From contig NZ_JABUYL010000001.1 in the NCBI RefSeq assembly GCF_014897315.1, forward strand, positions 310,001 to 374,000: a DNA stretch of 64,000 nt, written 5' to 3'. This DNA is from Proteus sp. FME41 (lineage in GTDB: Bacteria > Pseudomonadota > Gammaproteobacteria > Enterobacterales > Enterobacteriaceae). Position 1 is the stretch's first letter; the number at the start of each line of letters is the position of its first letter. A program made the translations under genes and the position numbers. The notes under the pieces were generated by a model. The model did not search any database. It was not told the origin of the DNA and saw only the letters and a list, made by a program, of their open reading frames with translations. Positions 11,830 through 23,851 of the stretch are shown here, piece after piece.

Positions 11830-12540
11830 TTATTTACGATCTTTGTAATCTTGCTCAACAGAAGATTTCCAGTCTTCATTTAATTCTTTACCTTCAATTT
11901 TAGATTGAACAGCTTTATTTACAGATTCATAAGCATTTTCATAACCTTTCGCATCTTGAATATATTGAGTTGAGTTAGAGGGTTTTATGCCAATACTTTC
12001 AGCTGCACTGATTGCATCAATATTGGCACCTAAAAAGATAAACTCCCAACCTTTCTCTTTTTCTGCTGAGTTAATTAATGATTTTACCTTTTCGAGCGAG
12101 TATTCGTGGCTACTGTTTTCTTCACCATCAGTAATAATAACCATCATTACATTTTTATAAGGCGAATTGGGTTTATTTCCTTCTGTAATGGCACTGCCTA
12201 CAGCATCTAATAAGGCTGTATTACCACTGGCAAAATACTCTTTTGAGGTTAATGCTTTGACTTTATTAATATCAACGCGATTATGTAATTTCGACGCATT
12301 GCTATCAAATAAAATAGTGGTGATATAGACTTTTTCAGGTCGATCCTTATTTTCTGCTAAAATAGTATTAAATCCCCCAATAGTATCTTTTTCATACCCT
12401 TGCATCGAGCCACTTTTATCTAGTACAAAAATAATATCCGTTTGTGTTGGTGGTGCTTTCATTTCTGATGTTTCAACTGTTTTTGCAAATACAGCAGTGG
12501 GTAAAACAAAGGCAACAATTAAAAAAATAATTTTTTTCAT
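11830..12540 (-). CDS. Exported von Willebrand factor A domain protein
   Basis: Signal peptide (KKIIFLIVAFVLPTAVFA, cleavage after AFA) followed by one VWA domain. The metal-ion-dependent adhesion site is complete: DKSGS, the threonine in GNTALLDA, and the aspartate in IITDGEE. The start was chosen at MKKII because GGAG sits 6 bases upstream; a start 4 codons earlier lacks this. Monocistronic with its own terminator. No partner gene hints at a role. VWA domains bind protein partners through a metal ion; the ligand is unknown. Confidence 0.85.
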   Translation of the reverse strand: MKKIIFLIVAFVLPTAVFAKTVETSEMKAPPTQTDIIFVLDKSGSMQGYEKDTIGGFNTILAENKDRPEKVYITTILFDSNASKLHNRVDINKVKALTSKEYFASGNTALLDAVGSAITEGNKPNSPYKNVMMVIITDGEENSSHEYSLEKVKSLINSAEKEKGWEFIFLGANIDAISAAESIGIKPSNSTQYIQDAKGYENAYESVNKAVQSKIEGKELNEDWKSSVEQDYKDRK

Positions 12541-12817
12541 AGCCAGCTCCATTGTTGAAAAAAGGTCATGCTGTAAAATCTGATTTTATCTTAGGGGAGA
12601 TTGGTAAAATAAAATAGGGGAAATGGCTGAAAAATAATTTGAAATAAATCGAGTGGAGTTACTTAAGCTAAAATAGAGTTATTTCATAATAATAAGAATA
12701 TTAATTATGAGTTTTTCAAACTTAAAATATACGCTATTTTATTGTAATAGATTGATAAATTAGAGTAAGTTAATTTCATCTATAATTATTGTAAAATGAT
12801 AATATAAGGATGGTAGA

Positions 12818-13126
12818 ATGGATGCGACATCGGGGAAGTTAGTGAATCCCATAATTGAAAAACAAATTAATATAAGTAACAAAAAAGAGAATATCATTAG
12901 TAATGAAAGTAAAACTTTAATTCAAAGGTCTGAAAAACAATCGTTCATTATTATTTCTAGTTATTTATTTATTACTTTTGTAGTTTTATTCTCTTTGTTT
13001 ACTTCAAACAGCAAGCACACTTTATTACTCTTTTTCTTACAAAGTGCCTTTTTTATTGCAATTCCTTTTTTCTTTCATAATACAAGAGTGCTTTTAAAAG
13101 AAGCCGTTAGTTATTTAATACGTTAG
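12818..13126 (+). CDS. Small membrane protein, unknown function
   Basis: 102 aa: a hydrophilic, lysine/asparagine-rich N-terminus (1-42), two hydrophobic segments (about 44-62 and 68-86) separated by a short loop, and a short basic tail. AAGGA lies 9 bases before the ATG. Isolated between the VWA gene and roxA. I do not recognise a family. Confidence 0.6.
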   Translation: MDATSGKLVNPIIEKQINISNKKENIISNESKTLIQRSEKQSFIIISSYLFITFVVLFSLFTSNSKHTLLLFFLQSAFFIAIPFFFHNTRVLLKEAVSYLIR

Positions 13127-13173
13127 AAAAGGGCATGATAGATATATACTGACTAAAAATAAATTTATAATAA

Positions 13174-13206
13174 AAAGCCCTATTATTAATATGATAGGGC
13201 TTTATA
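13174..13206. terminator. Terminator between small membrane protein and roxA
   Basis: Ten-bp stem AAAGCCCTAT / ATAGGGCTTT with A's before and a T/A tail after, placed between convergent genes. Confidence 0.8.
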
Positions 13207-13224
13207 ATTTAAAGTTATTGGTTA

Positions 13225-14346
13225 TTAATCTTCAAAGTACCAATAACCTTGGTTGATCAACTGTGTTAATAGACGAACAAATTTTGGATCAGATAATGCA
13301 TCGCCCAAATGTTGTTTATCAATATAATCATATTGGCAAAGCGCATCTGCAGCTTCTATGTGGTTAGTATCTATTAATTCACCATTAACAAAACAGTTAT
13401 CACCAACACGAAGAGCTCGAATACCATTTAAACGATGAAGTTGTTCACCTTGTTGCAGTAAATCATAAATCTCTGCGTTTTCATATAAAGGTTCTGGAAC
13501 TGCAAGATCAAGTTCATGACGAGATTGAGAAATAAATTCACCAAACCAATGACGAAATACTTCTGGTTGAGCAAGTAAATCCTCCATCATGTCATGAAGT
13601 TTATTTAACTCTTGATGTTGTACTAATGCAGAATTTTCACGCAGTGTTAAATCAGGATCGCTATAACGGTAGCTACCTAAATCATTTGCTAATACATAGT
13701 CAGCAAAACCACTGAAAAGTTCACGTGCATTAGGTGCTCTGAAGCCTATTGAATAGTTCAGCGATTCTTCAATTGCATAGCCTTCATGTGGGAATCCAGG
13801 TGGGATATAAAGAATATCACCCGGCTCTAATTCTTCATCAATAATGGCATCAAAAGGGTCAACTTGAAGTAAGTCAGGGTGAGGGCAGTGTTGTTTCATC
13901 GGAATTTTTTCACCCACACGCCAATGACGACGACCTTGTCCTTGAATAATAAAGACATCGTATTGATCAAGGTGTGGGCCTACACCACCACCAGGAACAG
14001 AATAAGAGATCATTAAATCATCAATGCGCCAATCGGGTAATACACGAAATGGTTTCATTAATGCCGCACTAGGAAAATGCCAGTGATCGACGGCTTGTAC
14101 GAGTAAAGACCAGTCTTTATCACCAAGGCCTTCAAAGTGCTCAAAAGGCCCGTGTTTGACTCCCCATTGTCCGTCTTGACAGCTAACAAGACGGCTATCT
14201 ACTTCATCTTCCATTGCAAGACCAGCAAGTTCGTCAGGAGATAAAGGATCAACAAAACGTGAGAAGCCGTTTTTAATTAATAAAGGGCGCTTTTGCCAAT
14301 GGCTTTCGAGAAATGATTGCCAATCTAAATTAAGTTTATAGTCCAT
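13225..14346 (-). CDS. roxA: Ribosomal protein uL16 3-hydroxylase RoxA (YcfD)
   Basis: Fe(II)/2-oxoglutarate JmjC-type oxygenase that hydroxylates an arginine of ribosomal protein uL16. Iron ligands H125, D127 (in GPHLDQYD) and H187 (GFPHEGY) sit at the same positions as in E. coli RoxA. 373 aa, the usual length, with the C-terminal winged-helix region present. Monocistronic on the minus strand. Confidence 0.95.
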   Translation of the reverse strand: MDYKLNLDWQSFLESHWQKRPLLIKNGFSRFVDPLSPDELAGLAMEDEVDSRLVSCQDGQWGVKHGPFEHFEGLGDKDWSLLVQAVDHWHFPSAALMKPFRVLPDWRIDDLMISYSVPGGGVGPHLDQYDVFIIQGQGRRHWRVGEKIPMKQHCPHPDLLQVDPFDAIIDEELEPGDILYIPPGFPHEGYAIEESLNYSIGFRAPNARELFSGFADYVLANDLGSYRYSDPDLTLRENSALVQHQELNKLHDMMEDLLAQPEVFRHWFGEFISQSRHELDLAVPEPLYENAEIYDLLQQGEQLHRLNGIRALRVGDNCFVNGELIDTNHIEAADALCQYDYIDKQHLGDALSDPKFVRLLTQLINQGYWYFED

Positions 14347-14532
14347 TGTGTATATCCTGAATTCGGGAAGCCTAAAATCATAATATAATGAATTCTAACT
14401 TCCTGCTAAACATTCCTTTGAGCAATGTGAGTAACCACGAGTAACGCTATCATAACTGAACAGATATCATACGTAATGTCGTGTATTAAGCGGGGAATTT
14501 AAAAGAAAACAGTTTTTTTTCAATAAATAAGG

Positions 14533-15996
14533 CTATTCGCGCTCAGTGGTGAGTTGTTGTTCAGCAAAAATGGCGGTAATACGAGCACCACCTAGAGGGC
14601 TATCTGTAATGCTAATCTCACCACTATATTGTTCAATAATATCAACCGCAATAGATAAGCCTAAACCTTGTCCCGGACGCAGAGTATCTGCTCTTGTTCC
14701 TCGTTGGAAAATAGCCTCTCTTTTTTCAAGGCTGACACCTGGGCCATCATCATCAATAATAATCGTTACACTATTTTCATTATTGCTAACATTGATTTCA
14801 ACAAATTCTAAGCAGTATTTACAAGCATTATCAAGAATGTTCCCCATCACTTCCATAAAGTCATTCTTTTCACCTAACCACATGATTTCAGGAGAGACGT
14901 TTAACGTTAAATCAACACCTTTTGACTGATAAACCTTGCTTAATGCACTACAAAGATTATCCAATAATCCTGATAATGAATGGAGTTTACGTGTGGTAAT
15001 ATCATGATCACCATGAATGGATGCTCGATGTAAATAATATCCTACTTGTTGTGAGATTCGCTCAATTTGATCAAGCATAATCGGTTCTGCTTGTTCTATC
15101 GTCATCTGCTTACCTGAACGTAAAGAGCGTAATGTTGATTGCAACACAGCAAGGGGGGTTTTTAAACTATGGGTAAGATCAGATAAACTCGTGCGATATT
15201 TGTTATAACGGCTTCGTTCATTGCGTAATAACACATTTAAATTACGGACGACACCTTTTAATTCTGTTGGCGGATTTTCATCCAAATCATTACGTGTGCC
15301 TTTTTCTAATGCACTGATTTGTTCGATCACTTGTTTTATTGGCCTTAAGCTCCAGTGTGCAGCAAGCCAAATTAAAGGTACAACTAAAAATAAATTTGCA
15401 AGAATAATATATAAAAACCAGTCCCAAACCTGACTGACTTTTTGCATACGTTGAGGAATAGGGTCAATAACAGCGATTGCCATATAAGGCATATTATCAG
15501 CCGCAGGATAATGGTTTATGACGACAGAGTGAGTTAAAAATTCATTACTTGAATATTCTTCAAGTCGTTTAAGATAAACACGATATTGAGGTAACTGTTG
15601 TAACATTAAACGAGTTGTTCTTACATCAACTGAAATTTCAAATAAGCCCTCCTCATGGCGCCACTTATGTTTAATGCTATCTGGAATGGCGTTAGGTAAA
15701 TCTGAAGGTGTCCATAATACATTACCTTTATCATCAAAAATGACCACCAATGAAGTATTATTGTTATTGAGATTCGTGGGGAACTCGATGCTCAGCTTTT
15801 CTTTATTCCACTGAGCTAAGCTGTAATAAAGGTTACTTTGACTCCTCATCAACATGAAGGTTGTTTTATCAACGCTCACAATGGAACCAACAATTGCCAC
15901 TAGCCCATAAGAGAGCGTGAGTGCCAAGATAATGGCACTAGTCGCAAGTAAAAATCGTGTTCGTAATGAAAAAGGAGAGCGCTGTTTTTTTTGCAT
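14533..15996 (-). CDS. phoQ: Sensor histidine kinase PhoQ
   Basis: Inner-membrane kinase that senses low Mg2+, acid and cationic peptides and phosphorylates PhoP. Order: TM1 (about 17-40), periplasmic sensor (about 45-190), TM2 (about 193-213), HAMP, H-box HSLKTPLAVL, N/G boxes (NILDNACKYCLEF, DDGPGVSLEKRE, GQGLGLSIA). 487 aa. Odd: the sensor stretch equivalent to the E. coli acidic patch EDDDDAE reads EEYSSNE here (residues about 146-152), so the central aspartates are gone. Starts 14 nt after phoP with no clear ribosome binding site; a tandem duplication lies in the gap. Confidence 0.95.
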   Translation of the reverse strand: MQKKQRSPFSLRTRFLLATSAIILALTLSYGLVAIVGSIVSVDKTTFMLMRSQSNLYYSLAQWNKEKLSIEFPTNLNNNNTSLVVIFDDKGNVLWTPSDLPNAIPDSIKHKWRHEEGLFEISVDVRTTRLMLQQLPQYRVYLKRLEEYSSNEFLTHSVVINHYPAADNMPYMAIAVIDPIPQRMQKVSQVWDWFLYIILANLFLVVPLIWLAAHWSLRPIKQVIEQISALEKGTRNDLDENPPTELKGVVRNLNVLLRNERSRYNKYRTSLSDLTHSLKTPLAVLQSTLRSLRSGKQMTIEQAEPIMLDQIERISQQVGYYLHRASIHGDHDITTRKLHSLSGLLDNLCSALSKVYQSKGVDLTLNVSPEIMWLGEKNDFMEVMGNILDNACKYCLEFVEINVSNNENSVTIIIDDDGPGVSLEKREAIFQRGTRADTLRPGQGLGLSIAVDIIEQYSGEISITDSPLGGARITAIFAEQQLTTERE

Positions 15997-16023
15997 ACTA
16001 AGGTTTCATACTAAGGTTTCATA
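15994..16023. repeat. 13-bp tandem duplication at phoP/phoQ junction
   Basis: CATACTAAGGTTT occurs twice in a row (15994-16006 and 16007-16019) and is followed by a partial third copy. On the coding strand each unit reads ATGAAACCTTAG: the last codons of phoP (Met-Lys-Pro-stop) are repeated as a 3-codon mini-ORF before the phoQ ATG. Confidence 0.9.
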
Positions 16024-16685
16024 TCAAGTCGGTAGCCTTGCCCGCGCACTGTTACCACAACATCGTCTGGGTATTTTTCTAAGATTTTTTTACGTAATCG
16101 CCCCATTAGTACGTCAATAGTATGGCTTTCTTTTAGTTCGGCATCAGGATATAACTGACGCATTAATGCATCTTTGCTAACCACTTTATTTTGATTGCGC
16201 ATTAATGTTTCTAATATAGTGTATTCAAATGCAGTCAATTTGATTTGCTCACCTGAAATCATGAACTCTTTCCGTGATAAATCCAACTCAAAAGGAGCAA
16301 TCGAGAGAGTTTGTGAAGCAATTCCCATGTTTCTTCGCATTAATGCCTGAATACGCGCAACAATTTCCTCAAAATGAAAGGGTTTTGTCACATAATCATC
16401 CGCCCCCGCATTTAAGGCGGAAACTTTTTCTTGCCAACTTTCACGCGCTGTTAAGACCATTATTGGTAGCGTAATATTATTTTCTCTCCATCTACGGATC
16501 AGGCTAATACCATCTTCATCAGGTAACCCTAAGTCCACAATGGCAACATCAGGTGTACCTTGTGTAATAAAACTATCTGCTTCTTTGGCATCTTCTGCGG
16601 CATCAACTTGATGGCCTGCATCTCGAAATTGCACAGATAGGTGATGGCGAAGTAAGATATTGTCTTCAATAATTAAGATCCGCAT
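16011..16685 (-). CDS. phoP: Response regulator PhoP
   Basis: OmpR/PhoB-family regulator activated by PhoQ. Receiver acidic pair E7/D8, phosphoacceptor D51 ([10 protein letters not shown]), T79/K101 region ([17 protein letters not shown]), then a winged-helix DNA-binding domain ending [13 protein letters not shown]. 224 aa, as in E. coli (223). First gene of phoPQ. Confidence 0.96.
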   Translation of the reverse strand: MRILIIEDNILLRHHLSVQFRDAGHQVDAAEDAKEADSFITQGTPDVAIVDLGLPDEDGISLIRRWRENNITLPIMVLTARESWQEKVSALNAGADDYVTKPFHFEEIVARIQALMRRNMGIASQTLSIAPFELDLSRKEFMISGEQIKLTAFEYTILETLMRNQNKVVSKDALMRQLYPDAELKESHTIDVLMGRLRKKILEKYPDDVVVTVRGQGYRLDMKP

Positions 16686-16742
16686 TATTCCACCTTGAGT
16701 ACAATCGGTAAAAATATACCGTTGTAAAATAAATATAGGAAA

Positions 16743-16792
16743 TGATAGTCAATCTATCAGATAAAAATATGAGGTTATCATAGACAATCTAT
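16743..16792. promoter_or_regulatory. Two palindromic elements upstream of phoP
   Basis: TGATAG-TCAAT-CTATCA (16743-16759) is a perfect 6-bp inverted repeat. A related ATAGA-CAA-TCTAT lies at 16780-16792, sharing the sequence CAATCTATCA 35 bp apart. They lie 60-110 bp upstream of the phoP start, so they are candidate operators. They do not match the PhoP-box repeat (GGTTTA) that I would expect for autoregulation. Confidence 0.45.
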
Positions 16793-16857
16793 CACCTAAA
16801 AAACACTGTAGCCTGTAAAGTGTTTAGGTTGTAGATAGCTTTCTTTGTTTTTTGTGA

Positions 16858-16887
16858 TAAAAAAAGGCAGAAATTATCTGCCTTTTG
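16858..16887 (-). terminator. Terminator of the rluE-nudJ-mnmA-hflD-purB cluster
   Basis: On the minus strand AAAGGCAGA pairs with TCTGCCTTT across a short loop, followed by a T run; 12 bp after the purB stop. Confidence 0.85.
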
Positions 16888-16898
16888 AAACTAATTAA

Positions 16899-18299
<1,401 letters not shown>

Positions 18300-18929
18300 T
18301 TAACATTGAGCGAGAAAATCATCAGCTTGTCGTAGGATAGTCTTTTGATGCAATAAAAAGTCAAAACGACGACCACCCACTTGACGCCAGAGCACAGCAC
18401 TACGAATACCTGTCAGTAACAATGCTCTCACTTTAGCTTGAATAATAGGGTTTTTTAGCAGTTCAATAGAGCCATGAACCTGAATACGAGGGCCAACAGG
18501 ACTTACGGCATCAACATAAACACCAGCAAGGGCATTAAATACTCCCTCAGACATAGGCTCAAAATAGCTTTTTTGACGCTCTAATTGAGAAATTTTTTGT
18601 GATAAACGCGAGCTATAATCATCATTTCGACCGATTAAGCGTTCTAAGTTAATTAAACCTTGCTGATAGGTCATCAACTCAAGCGTTAATTTTTCTCGTC
18701 TCACTGCTTGATGAATGGCTTTTAATGTCTGAAACCCTAACTTTAGATGGCTGATTTGATTACCATAAACATCTAGTGTTGAAGTTGGATTGATATTAAA
18801 AATACTGTTAACCATGACTTCAACATCATTCTCGTTCGCATTGCCTTGGTAAGCAATTTGTTGAACAAGACGACTTGCTTGGCAGATGCCTGCCAGAGCA
18901 AGGGTTATATCACGAAAATCTTTAGCCAC
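18300..18929 (-). CDS. hflD: Lysogenization regulator HflD
   Basis: Peripheral inner-membrane protein that in E. coli binds lambda CII and lowers lysogeny. 209 aa, with the family features KDFRDITLALAGICQASRLV at the N-terminus and GPRIQVHGSIELL in the C-terminal half. Two bases separate it from mnmA. Relevant here because the adjacent prophage encodes a CII-like protein. Confidence 0.93.
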   Translation of the reverse strand: MAKDFRDITLALAGICQASRLVQQIAYQGNANENDVEVMVNSIFNINPTSTLDVYGNQISHLKLGFQTLKAIHQAVRREKLTLELMTYQQGLINLERLIGRNDDYSSRLSQKISQLERQKSYFEPMSEGVFNALAGVYVDAVSPVGPRIQVHGSIELLKNPIIQAKVRALLLTGIRSAVLWRQVGGRRFDFLLHQKTILRQADDFLAQC

Positions 18930-18931
18930 GT

Positions 18932-20044
<1,113 letters not shown>

Positions 20045-20144
20045 TCACTGCGGAAAAATAAGCGCCATACTTTACCATATCACTAGCATAGGTGCATCAA
20101 GTGTTACTCTGTTTTTGATGCTTTCTTTTTTGCTTTTCTGTCAT

Positions 20145-20594
20145 TTAGTTAAAAGGCGCACCAAAGCTACTTAAAATAGAAAGAGGATAGCGTTCGCCTT
20201 GTTGATAACATAACAGGCTTTCTCTCACTAAAGGCGACCTTAATTGTTGGCTTTGGATAATGTCATCTGCGCTAAGCCAGTGGCAACAATTTATATCGCT
20301 ATCATGGGGCTGTGTTTCAAATTGTTCTCGTGCTTCAATGAGAAAAAGAAAACGTAAGAAAGGGGTTTTATCCGGAGCAATCCATTGATGTAATTTAAGA
20401 AAGTATTGAACTGGGAGTGTTAATCCCGTTTCTTCCCATAATTCACGCTGAGCTGCCTGAATAACGGTTTCATCTGCTTCAAGATGGCCCGCAGGCTGAT
20501 TCCACGTTGCTTTTCCATTGACCGTTTCTTCAACAACCAGAAATTTATTTTTTGCATGAACAATGCACGCGACAGTGACATTGGGTTTAAACAA
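20145..20594 (-). CDS. nudJ: Nudix phosphatase NudJ (HMP-PP/thiamine-PP pyrophosphatase)
   Basis: Nudix hydrolase. The box [22 protein letters not shown] is complete (shown only as the start and end residues of the motif: GHLEADE...REL.EE.G). I start it at a TTG giving (M)[12 protein letters not shown], which aligns with E. coli MFKPHVTVACVVH; AAGGAG lies exactly 7 bases upstream. An ATG 21 bases further upstream lacks this. The start overlaps the end of rluE by 8 bases, so the two are translationally coupled. 149 aa. Confidence 0.93.
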   Translation of the reverse strand: MFKPNVTVACIVHAKNKFLVVEETVNGKATWNQPAGHLEADETVIQAAQRELWEETGLTLPVQYFLKLHQWIAPDKTPFLRFLFLIEAREQFETQPHDSDINCCHWLSADDIIQSQQLRSPLVRESLLCYQQGERYPLSILSSFGAPFN

Positions 20595-21216
20595 AATCAA
20601 TCTCCTTCCATTCACCAGGTAATAGATTATCCAATGTAATATTATCTATACTAAAGCGGATCAGGCGTAACGTTGGATAACCAATATGAGCCGTCATTCG
20701 TCTAACTTGGCGGTTTTTACCTTCAAATAAGGTGATTTTTAGCCAAGATGTCGGAATAGTTTGGCGTTCTCTAATCGGGGGGGTTCTTTCCCATAACCAG
20801 TCGGGTTGTTCAGCTAATTCGACTTGTGCAGGTAATGTTTTGCCATCTTTAAGTTCTAATCCTTCCCGAAATTGTTGTAAGTCGATATTATTAGGAATGC
20901 CTTCTACTTGAGCATAGTAGATTTTCCCTGTTTTTTTACCTGGTTGTGTTAATTTCGCTTGTAATTTACCATCATTTGTTAAGACTAAAAGTCCTTCACT
21001 GTCTCTATCTAAGCGTCCTGCTGCATAAATATCACAAATAGGAATAAAATCTTTTAACGTTTTTCTACCGCTTTCATCGGTAAATTGCACTAGCACATCA
21101 AAGGGTTTATTAAAGATAACCACTTTGCGCTCACCTCTTGGGCGTACTGATTTTCTCTGTGTTGAAGGTGCATGGTGTTTTCTTGTCTTAGTCGAGTTTT
21201 TAAATTGATTTGGCAT
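20587..21216 (-). CDS. rluE: 23S rRNA pseudouridine synthase RluE
   Basis: RsuA-family synthase that makes pseudouridine 2457 of 23S rRNA. Catalytic aspartate in [19 protein letters not shown], plus [21 protein letters not shown]. 209 aa with a basic N-terminal tail. First gene of the minus-strand cluster and divergent from icd. Confidence 0.94.
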   Translation of the reverse strand: MPNQFKNSTKTRKHHAPSTQRKSVRPRGERKVVIFNKPFDVLVQFTDESGRKTLKDFIPICDIYAAGRLDRDSEGLLVLTNDGKLQAKLTQPGKKTGKIYYAQVEGIPNNIDLQQFREGLELKDGKTLPAQVELAEQPDWLWERTPPIRERQTIPTSWLKITLFEGKNRQVRRMTAHIGYPTLRLIRFSIDNITLDNLLPGEWKEIDFV

Positions 21217-21296
21217 AGTTAATTTTTGTAAAAAATGGGAGATTGATTATACCTTAAAAGAGAAGCGATTGGCGTTAGCTGAATAATCAAGTAGTA

Positions 21297-21325
21297 TTGA
21301 CAGGTCTCTTACAAAAAATTAACAA
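21297..21325 (+). promoter_or_regulatory. Likely icd promoter
   Basis: TTGACA (21297-21302), 17-bp spacer, TAACAA (21320-21325), with the icd ATG 30 bp downstream after a strong AAGGAGAGG. Confidence 0.55.
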
Positions 21326-21354
21326 AGCGTGCGCTTACATGAAAGGAGAGGTAA

Positions 21355-22608
21355 ATGGAAAGCAAAGTAGTTGTTCCGGCTAATGGCGCTAAAATTACAC
21401 TAGATGCTAAAGGTAAGCTTGTTGTTCCAAATAATCCGGTTATCCCTTATATCGAAGGGGACGGTATTGGTATCGATGTTACGCCAGCAATGTTAAAAGT
21501 TGTTGATGCAGCAGTTGAGAAAGCTTACGGCAAAGAACGTAAAATTGAGTGGATGGAAGTCTACACCGGTGAGAAATCAACGCAGGTATATGGTAAAGAT
21601 GTTTGGTTACCAGAAGAAACTTTAGATCTTATCCGTGAATATCGTGTTTCTATTAAAGGTCCTCTTACTACCCCAGTTGGTGGTGGTATCCGTTCATTAA
21701 ACGTTGCATTACGCCAACAACTTGACCTTTATATTTGTCTACGTCCAGTGCGTTACTATAAAGGTACGCCAAGCCCAGTAAAACAACCTGAACTGACTGA
21801 TATGGTTATCTTCCGTGAGAACTCAGAAGATATCTATGCGGGTATTGAATGGAAAGCAGGCTCGGCAGAAGCCGATAAAGTGATTAAATTCCTGCAAAAT
21901 GAAATGGGTGTTACCAAAATCCGCTTCCCACAAGATTGCGGTATTGGTATCAAACCTTGTTCAGAAGAAGGGACTAAGCGCTTAGTTCGTGCAGCGATTG
22001 AATACGCGATTGATAACGATCGTGATTCAGTGACTCTGGTACACAAAGGTAATATTATGAAATTTACCGAAGGTGCCTTTAAAGACTGGGGTTATGAGCT
22101 AGCACGCGAAGAGTTTGGCGGTGAATTATTGGATGGTGGTCCTTGGGTTAAAATCAAGAATCCAAAATCAGGTAAAGAGATCATCGTTAAAGACGTTATC
22201 GCTGACGCATTCTTACAACAAATCCTGTTACGCCCAGCAGAGTATGATGTTATCGCATGTATGAACCTAAATGGTGACTATATTTCTGATGCATTAGCGG
22301 CTCAAGTTGGTGGTATAGGTATCGCTCCAGGTGCAAATATTGGTGATGAGTGTGCTTTATTTGAAGCAACACACGGCACAGCACCTAAATATGCAGGCCA
22401 AGATAAAGTTAACCCAGGCTCAATTATTCTTTCCGCGGAAATGATGTTACGCCACATGGGTTGGACTGAAGCCGCTGACTTAATCATTAAAGGTATGGAA
22501 GGCGCGATTGCCGCTAAGACTGTCACTTATGATTTCGAACGTCAGTTAGAAGGCGCTAAGCTGCTGAAATGTAGCGAGTTTGGTGACGCGATTATCAAAC
22601 ATATGTAA
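21355..22608 (+). CDS. icd: Isocitrate dehydrogenase (NADP)
   Basis: TCA-cycle enzyme. The phosphorylation/substrate serine is in [13 protein letters not shown], with the family motif [19 protein letters not shown]. 417 aa, intact. The 3' end is the integration site of the downstream prophage: its last ~165 bp recur, diverged mostly at silent positions, at 62318-62482. By analogy with e14 and phage 21, the present 3' end is phage-supplied and restores the frame. Confidence 0.97.
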   Translation: MESKVVVPANGAKITLDAKGKLVVPNNPVIPYIEGDGIGIDVTPAMLKVVDAAVEKAYGKERKIEWMEVYTGEKSTQVYGKDVWLPEETLDLIREYRVSIKGPLTTPVGGGIRSLNVALRQQLDLYICLRPVRYYKGTPSPVKQPELTDMVIFRENSEDIYAGIEWKAGSAEADKVIKFLQNEMGVTKIRFPQDCGIGIKPCSEEGTKRLVRAAIEYAIDNDRDSVTLVHKGNIMKFTEGAFKDWGYELAREEFGGELLDGGPWVKIKNPKSGKEIIVKDVIADAFLQQILLRPAEYDVIACMNLNGDYISDALAAQVGGIGIAPGANIGDECALFEATHGTAPKYAGQDKVNPGSIILSAEMMLRHMGWTEAADLIIKGMEGAIAAKTVTYDFERQLEGAKLLKCSEFGDAIIKHM

Positions 22609-22609
22609 T
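22561..22609. repeat. attL core of prophage 1 (49-bp direct repeat, left copy)
   Basis: 49 bp identical to 62435-62483, starting CTGCTGAAATG and ending ATATGTAAT, covering the last codons of icd. Outside this run the two copies differ, so recombination occurred within it. Confidence 0.9.
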
Positions 22610-22629
22610 TGTTGATTTTATAAATAGTT

Positions 22630-22660
22630 AACGGGAGCTTATTGGTTCCCGTTTATTTTT
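22630..22660 (+). terminator. Terminator after icd
   Basis: AACGGGA / TCCCGTT stem followed by a T-rich tail, 22 bp after the icd stop. A similar hairpin follows the second icd fragment at 62507. Confidence 0.8.
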
Positions 22661-22675
22661 TGTACTATAAAATTC

Positions 22676-22710
22676 TTCCCCAAAATATCCCCAAAACTCT
22701 TCCCCAAAAC
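22676..22710. promoter_or_regulatory. Candidate integrase arm-type sites (left)
   Basis: Three copies of TCCCCAAAA starting at 22677, 22688 and 22701, between the att core and int. The same word recurs at the other end of the prophage (62189). This is the position and spacing expected for arm-type Int binding sites. Confidence 0.6.
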
Positions 22711-22717
22711 TGTTCAA

Positions 22718-23851
22718 TTAAACAGCAATAATTTGCCATTCTTTGCCTCTATCATCGTGGTATTTATCAGTCATATTTTGTGTTTTATGACCCAATAATT
22801 TTTGTGTATTAATTCCTTGCTCACGATAAAGCCGCTCGGATAAAGATCGTTGTTCATGGAAAGTTGGTGCCGTACCTTTTTCCCAAGTTAACCCACACTT
22901 ATCTCGCGCTTTTTTAAATGTTGTGGTTAACGTATTTGGTGTGACTTGCTCGCCTCGTTTTGCTTGTGCGGTGGTATGCCGATAATGCACGAGATATTTA
23001 CTTACAACAGCATCACGACATTGAGCAACGACATCCCGTAAGGAGAGATTGATAGCCTCACATTTTAGCGAGAGAGGGATGGCCAACTTACTGCCCGTCT
23101 TCTCTTGCTGTATATGTAACATGTCATCCCAAATATCAGAGAATTTCATTTTACAGATATCACCGATCCGCTGACCTGTGGTTAAGGCCAGCAACATGCC
23201 ACATTGCAAGTAAGGAGGGTGGTTCTTAGCTTGCTGGTAAATAGTGCGCCATTCGTCCAATGTCATGCGTTCTCTTTTCACTCTGTTCCGTGGTTGTTTA
23301 GTTGCTTTCGCAGGATTGTAACCAGGCGGAACATAGCCTGCATGCTGAGCTTCTTTAAATACATCAATAAGCACCATGCGAACGACTTGAGCCATTCTTG
23401 AATGTCCTAATACTTTGATGGAATCTATTATTTCAGCGATATCTAATGCGGTTATCTCTTTTAATATTTTCGTACCACAATATTGACGGAATAAATTAAT
23501 AGGTTTCATTTTTTGTCGATAAGAATTAATTTTTAATTCACCGATATCTAATCTTTCTTTTTGAATATCTAAATATTTATCCATCCATATATCGACAGAT
23601 ATTTCAGACTTGTTTGTCTTGATTTTTGATAACCGTTCATTAATACTTAATAACTGTCGAGTATGTTGTTCAGCAATAATTGTATTGGCCTGAATGGCAG
23701 TTTCTCTCGCTTCTTGTTCGTCAGTGCCTAAGCTATGAAATGTACCGGTGATGGGATGTTTATATTGCCAATAAATTTTGCCGTTACGTTTATCTAGCTT
23801 TCGATATAGATTAGGGATAATAATTTTATGGGTTCGTGGTCGGGCAGCCAT
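22718..23851 (-). CDS. int: Tyrosine recombinase, prophage 1 integrase
   Basis: 377-aa lambda-type site-specific recombinase. Arm-binding and core-binding N-terminal region (1-180), then the catalytic domain with the first arginine in LALTTGQRIGD, HEQRSLSERLYREQG (H-x-x-R), LLGHKTQNMTDKYHDDRG (H/W position and nucleophile tyrosine). It lies next to the att core in icd with xis overlapping its 5' end by 26 bases. Related to, but clearly diverged from, the second integrase at 62786. Confidence 0.95.
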   Translation of the reverse strand: MAARPRTHKIIIPNLYRKLDKRNGKIYWQYKHPITGTFHSLGTDEQEARETAIQANTIIAEQHTRQLLSINERLSKIKTNKSEISVDIWMDKYLDIQKERLDIGELKINSYRQKMKPINLFRQYCGTKILKEITALDIAEIIDSIKVLGHSRMAQVVRMVLIDVFKEAQHAGYVPPGYNPAKATKQPRNRVKRERMTLDEWRTIYQQAKNHPPYLQCGMLLALTTGQRIGDICKMKFSDIWDDMLHIQQEKTGSKLAIPLSLKCEAINLSLRDVVAQCRDAVVSKYLVHYRHTTAQAKRGEQVTPNTLTTTFKKARDKCGLTWEKGTAPTFHEQRSLSERLYREQGINTQKLLGHKTQNMTDKYHDDRGKEWQIIAV

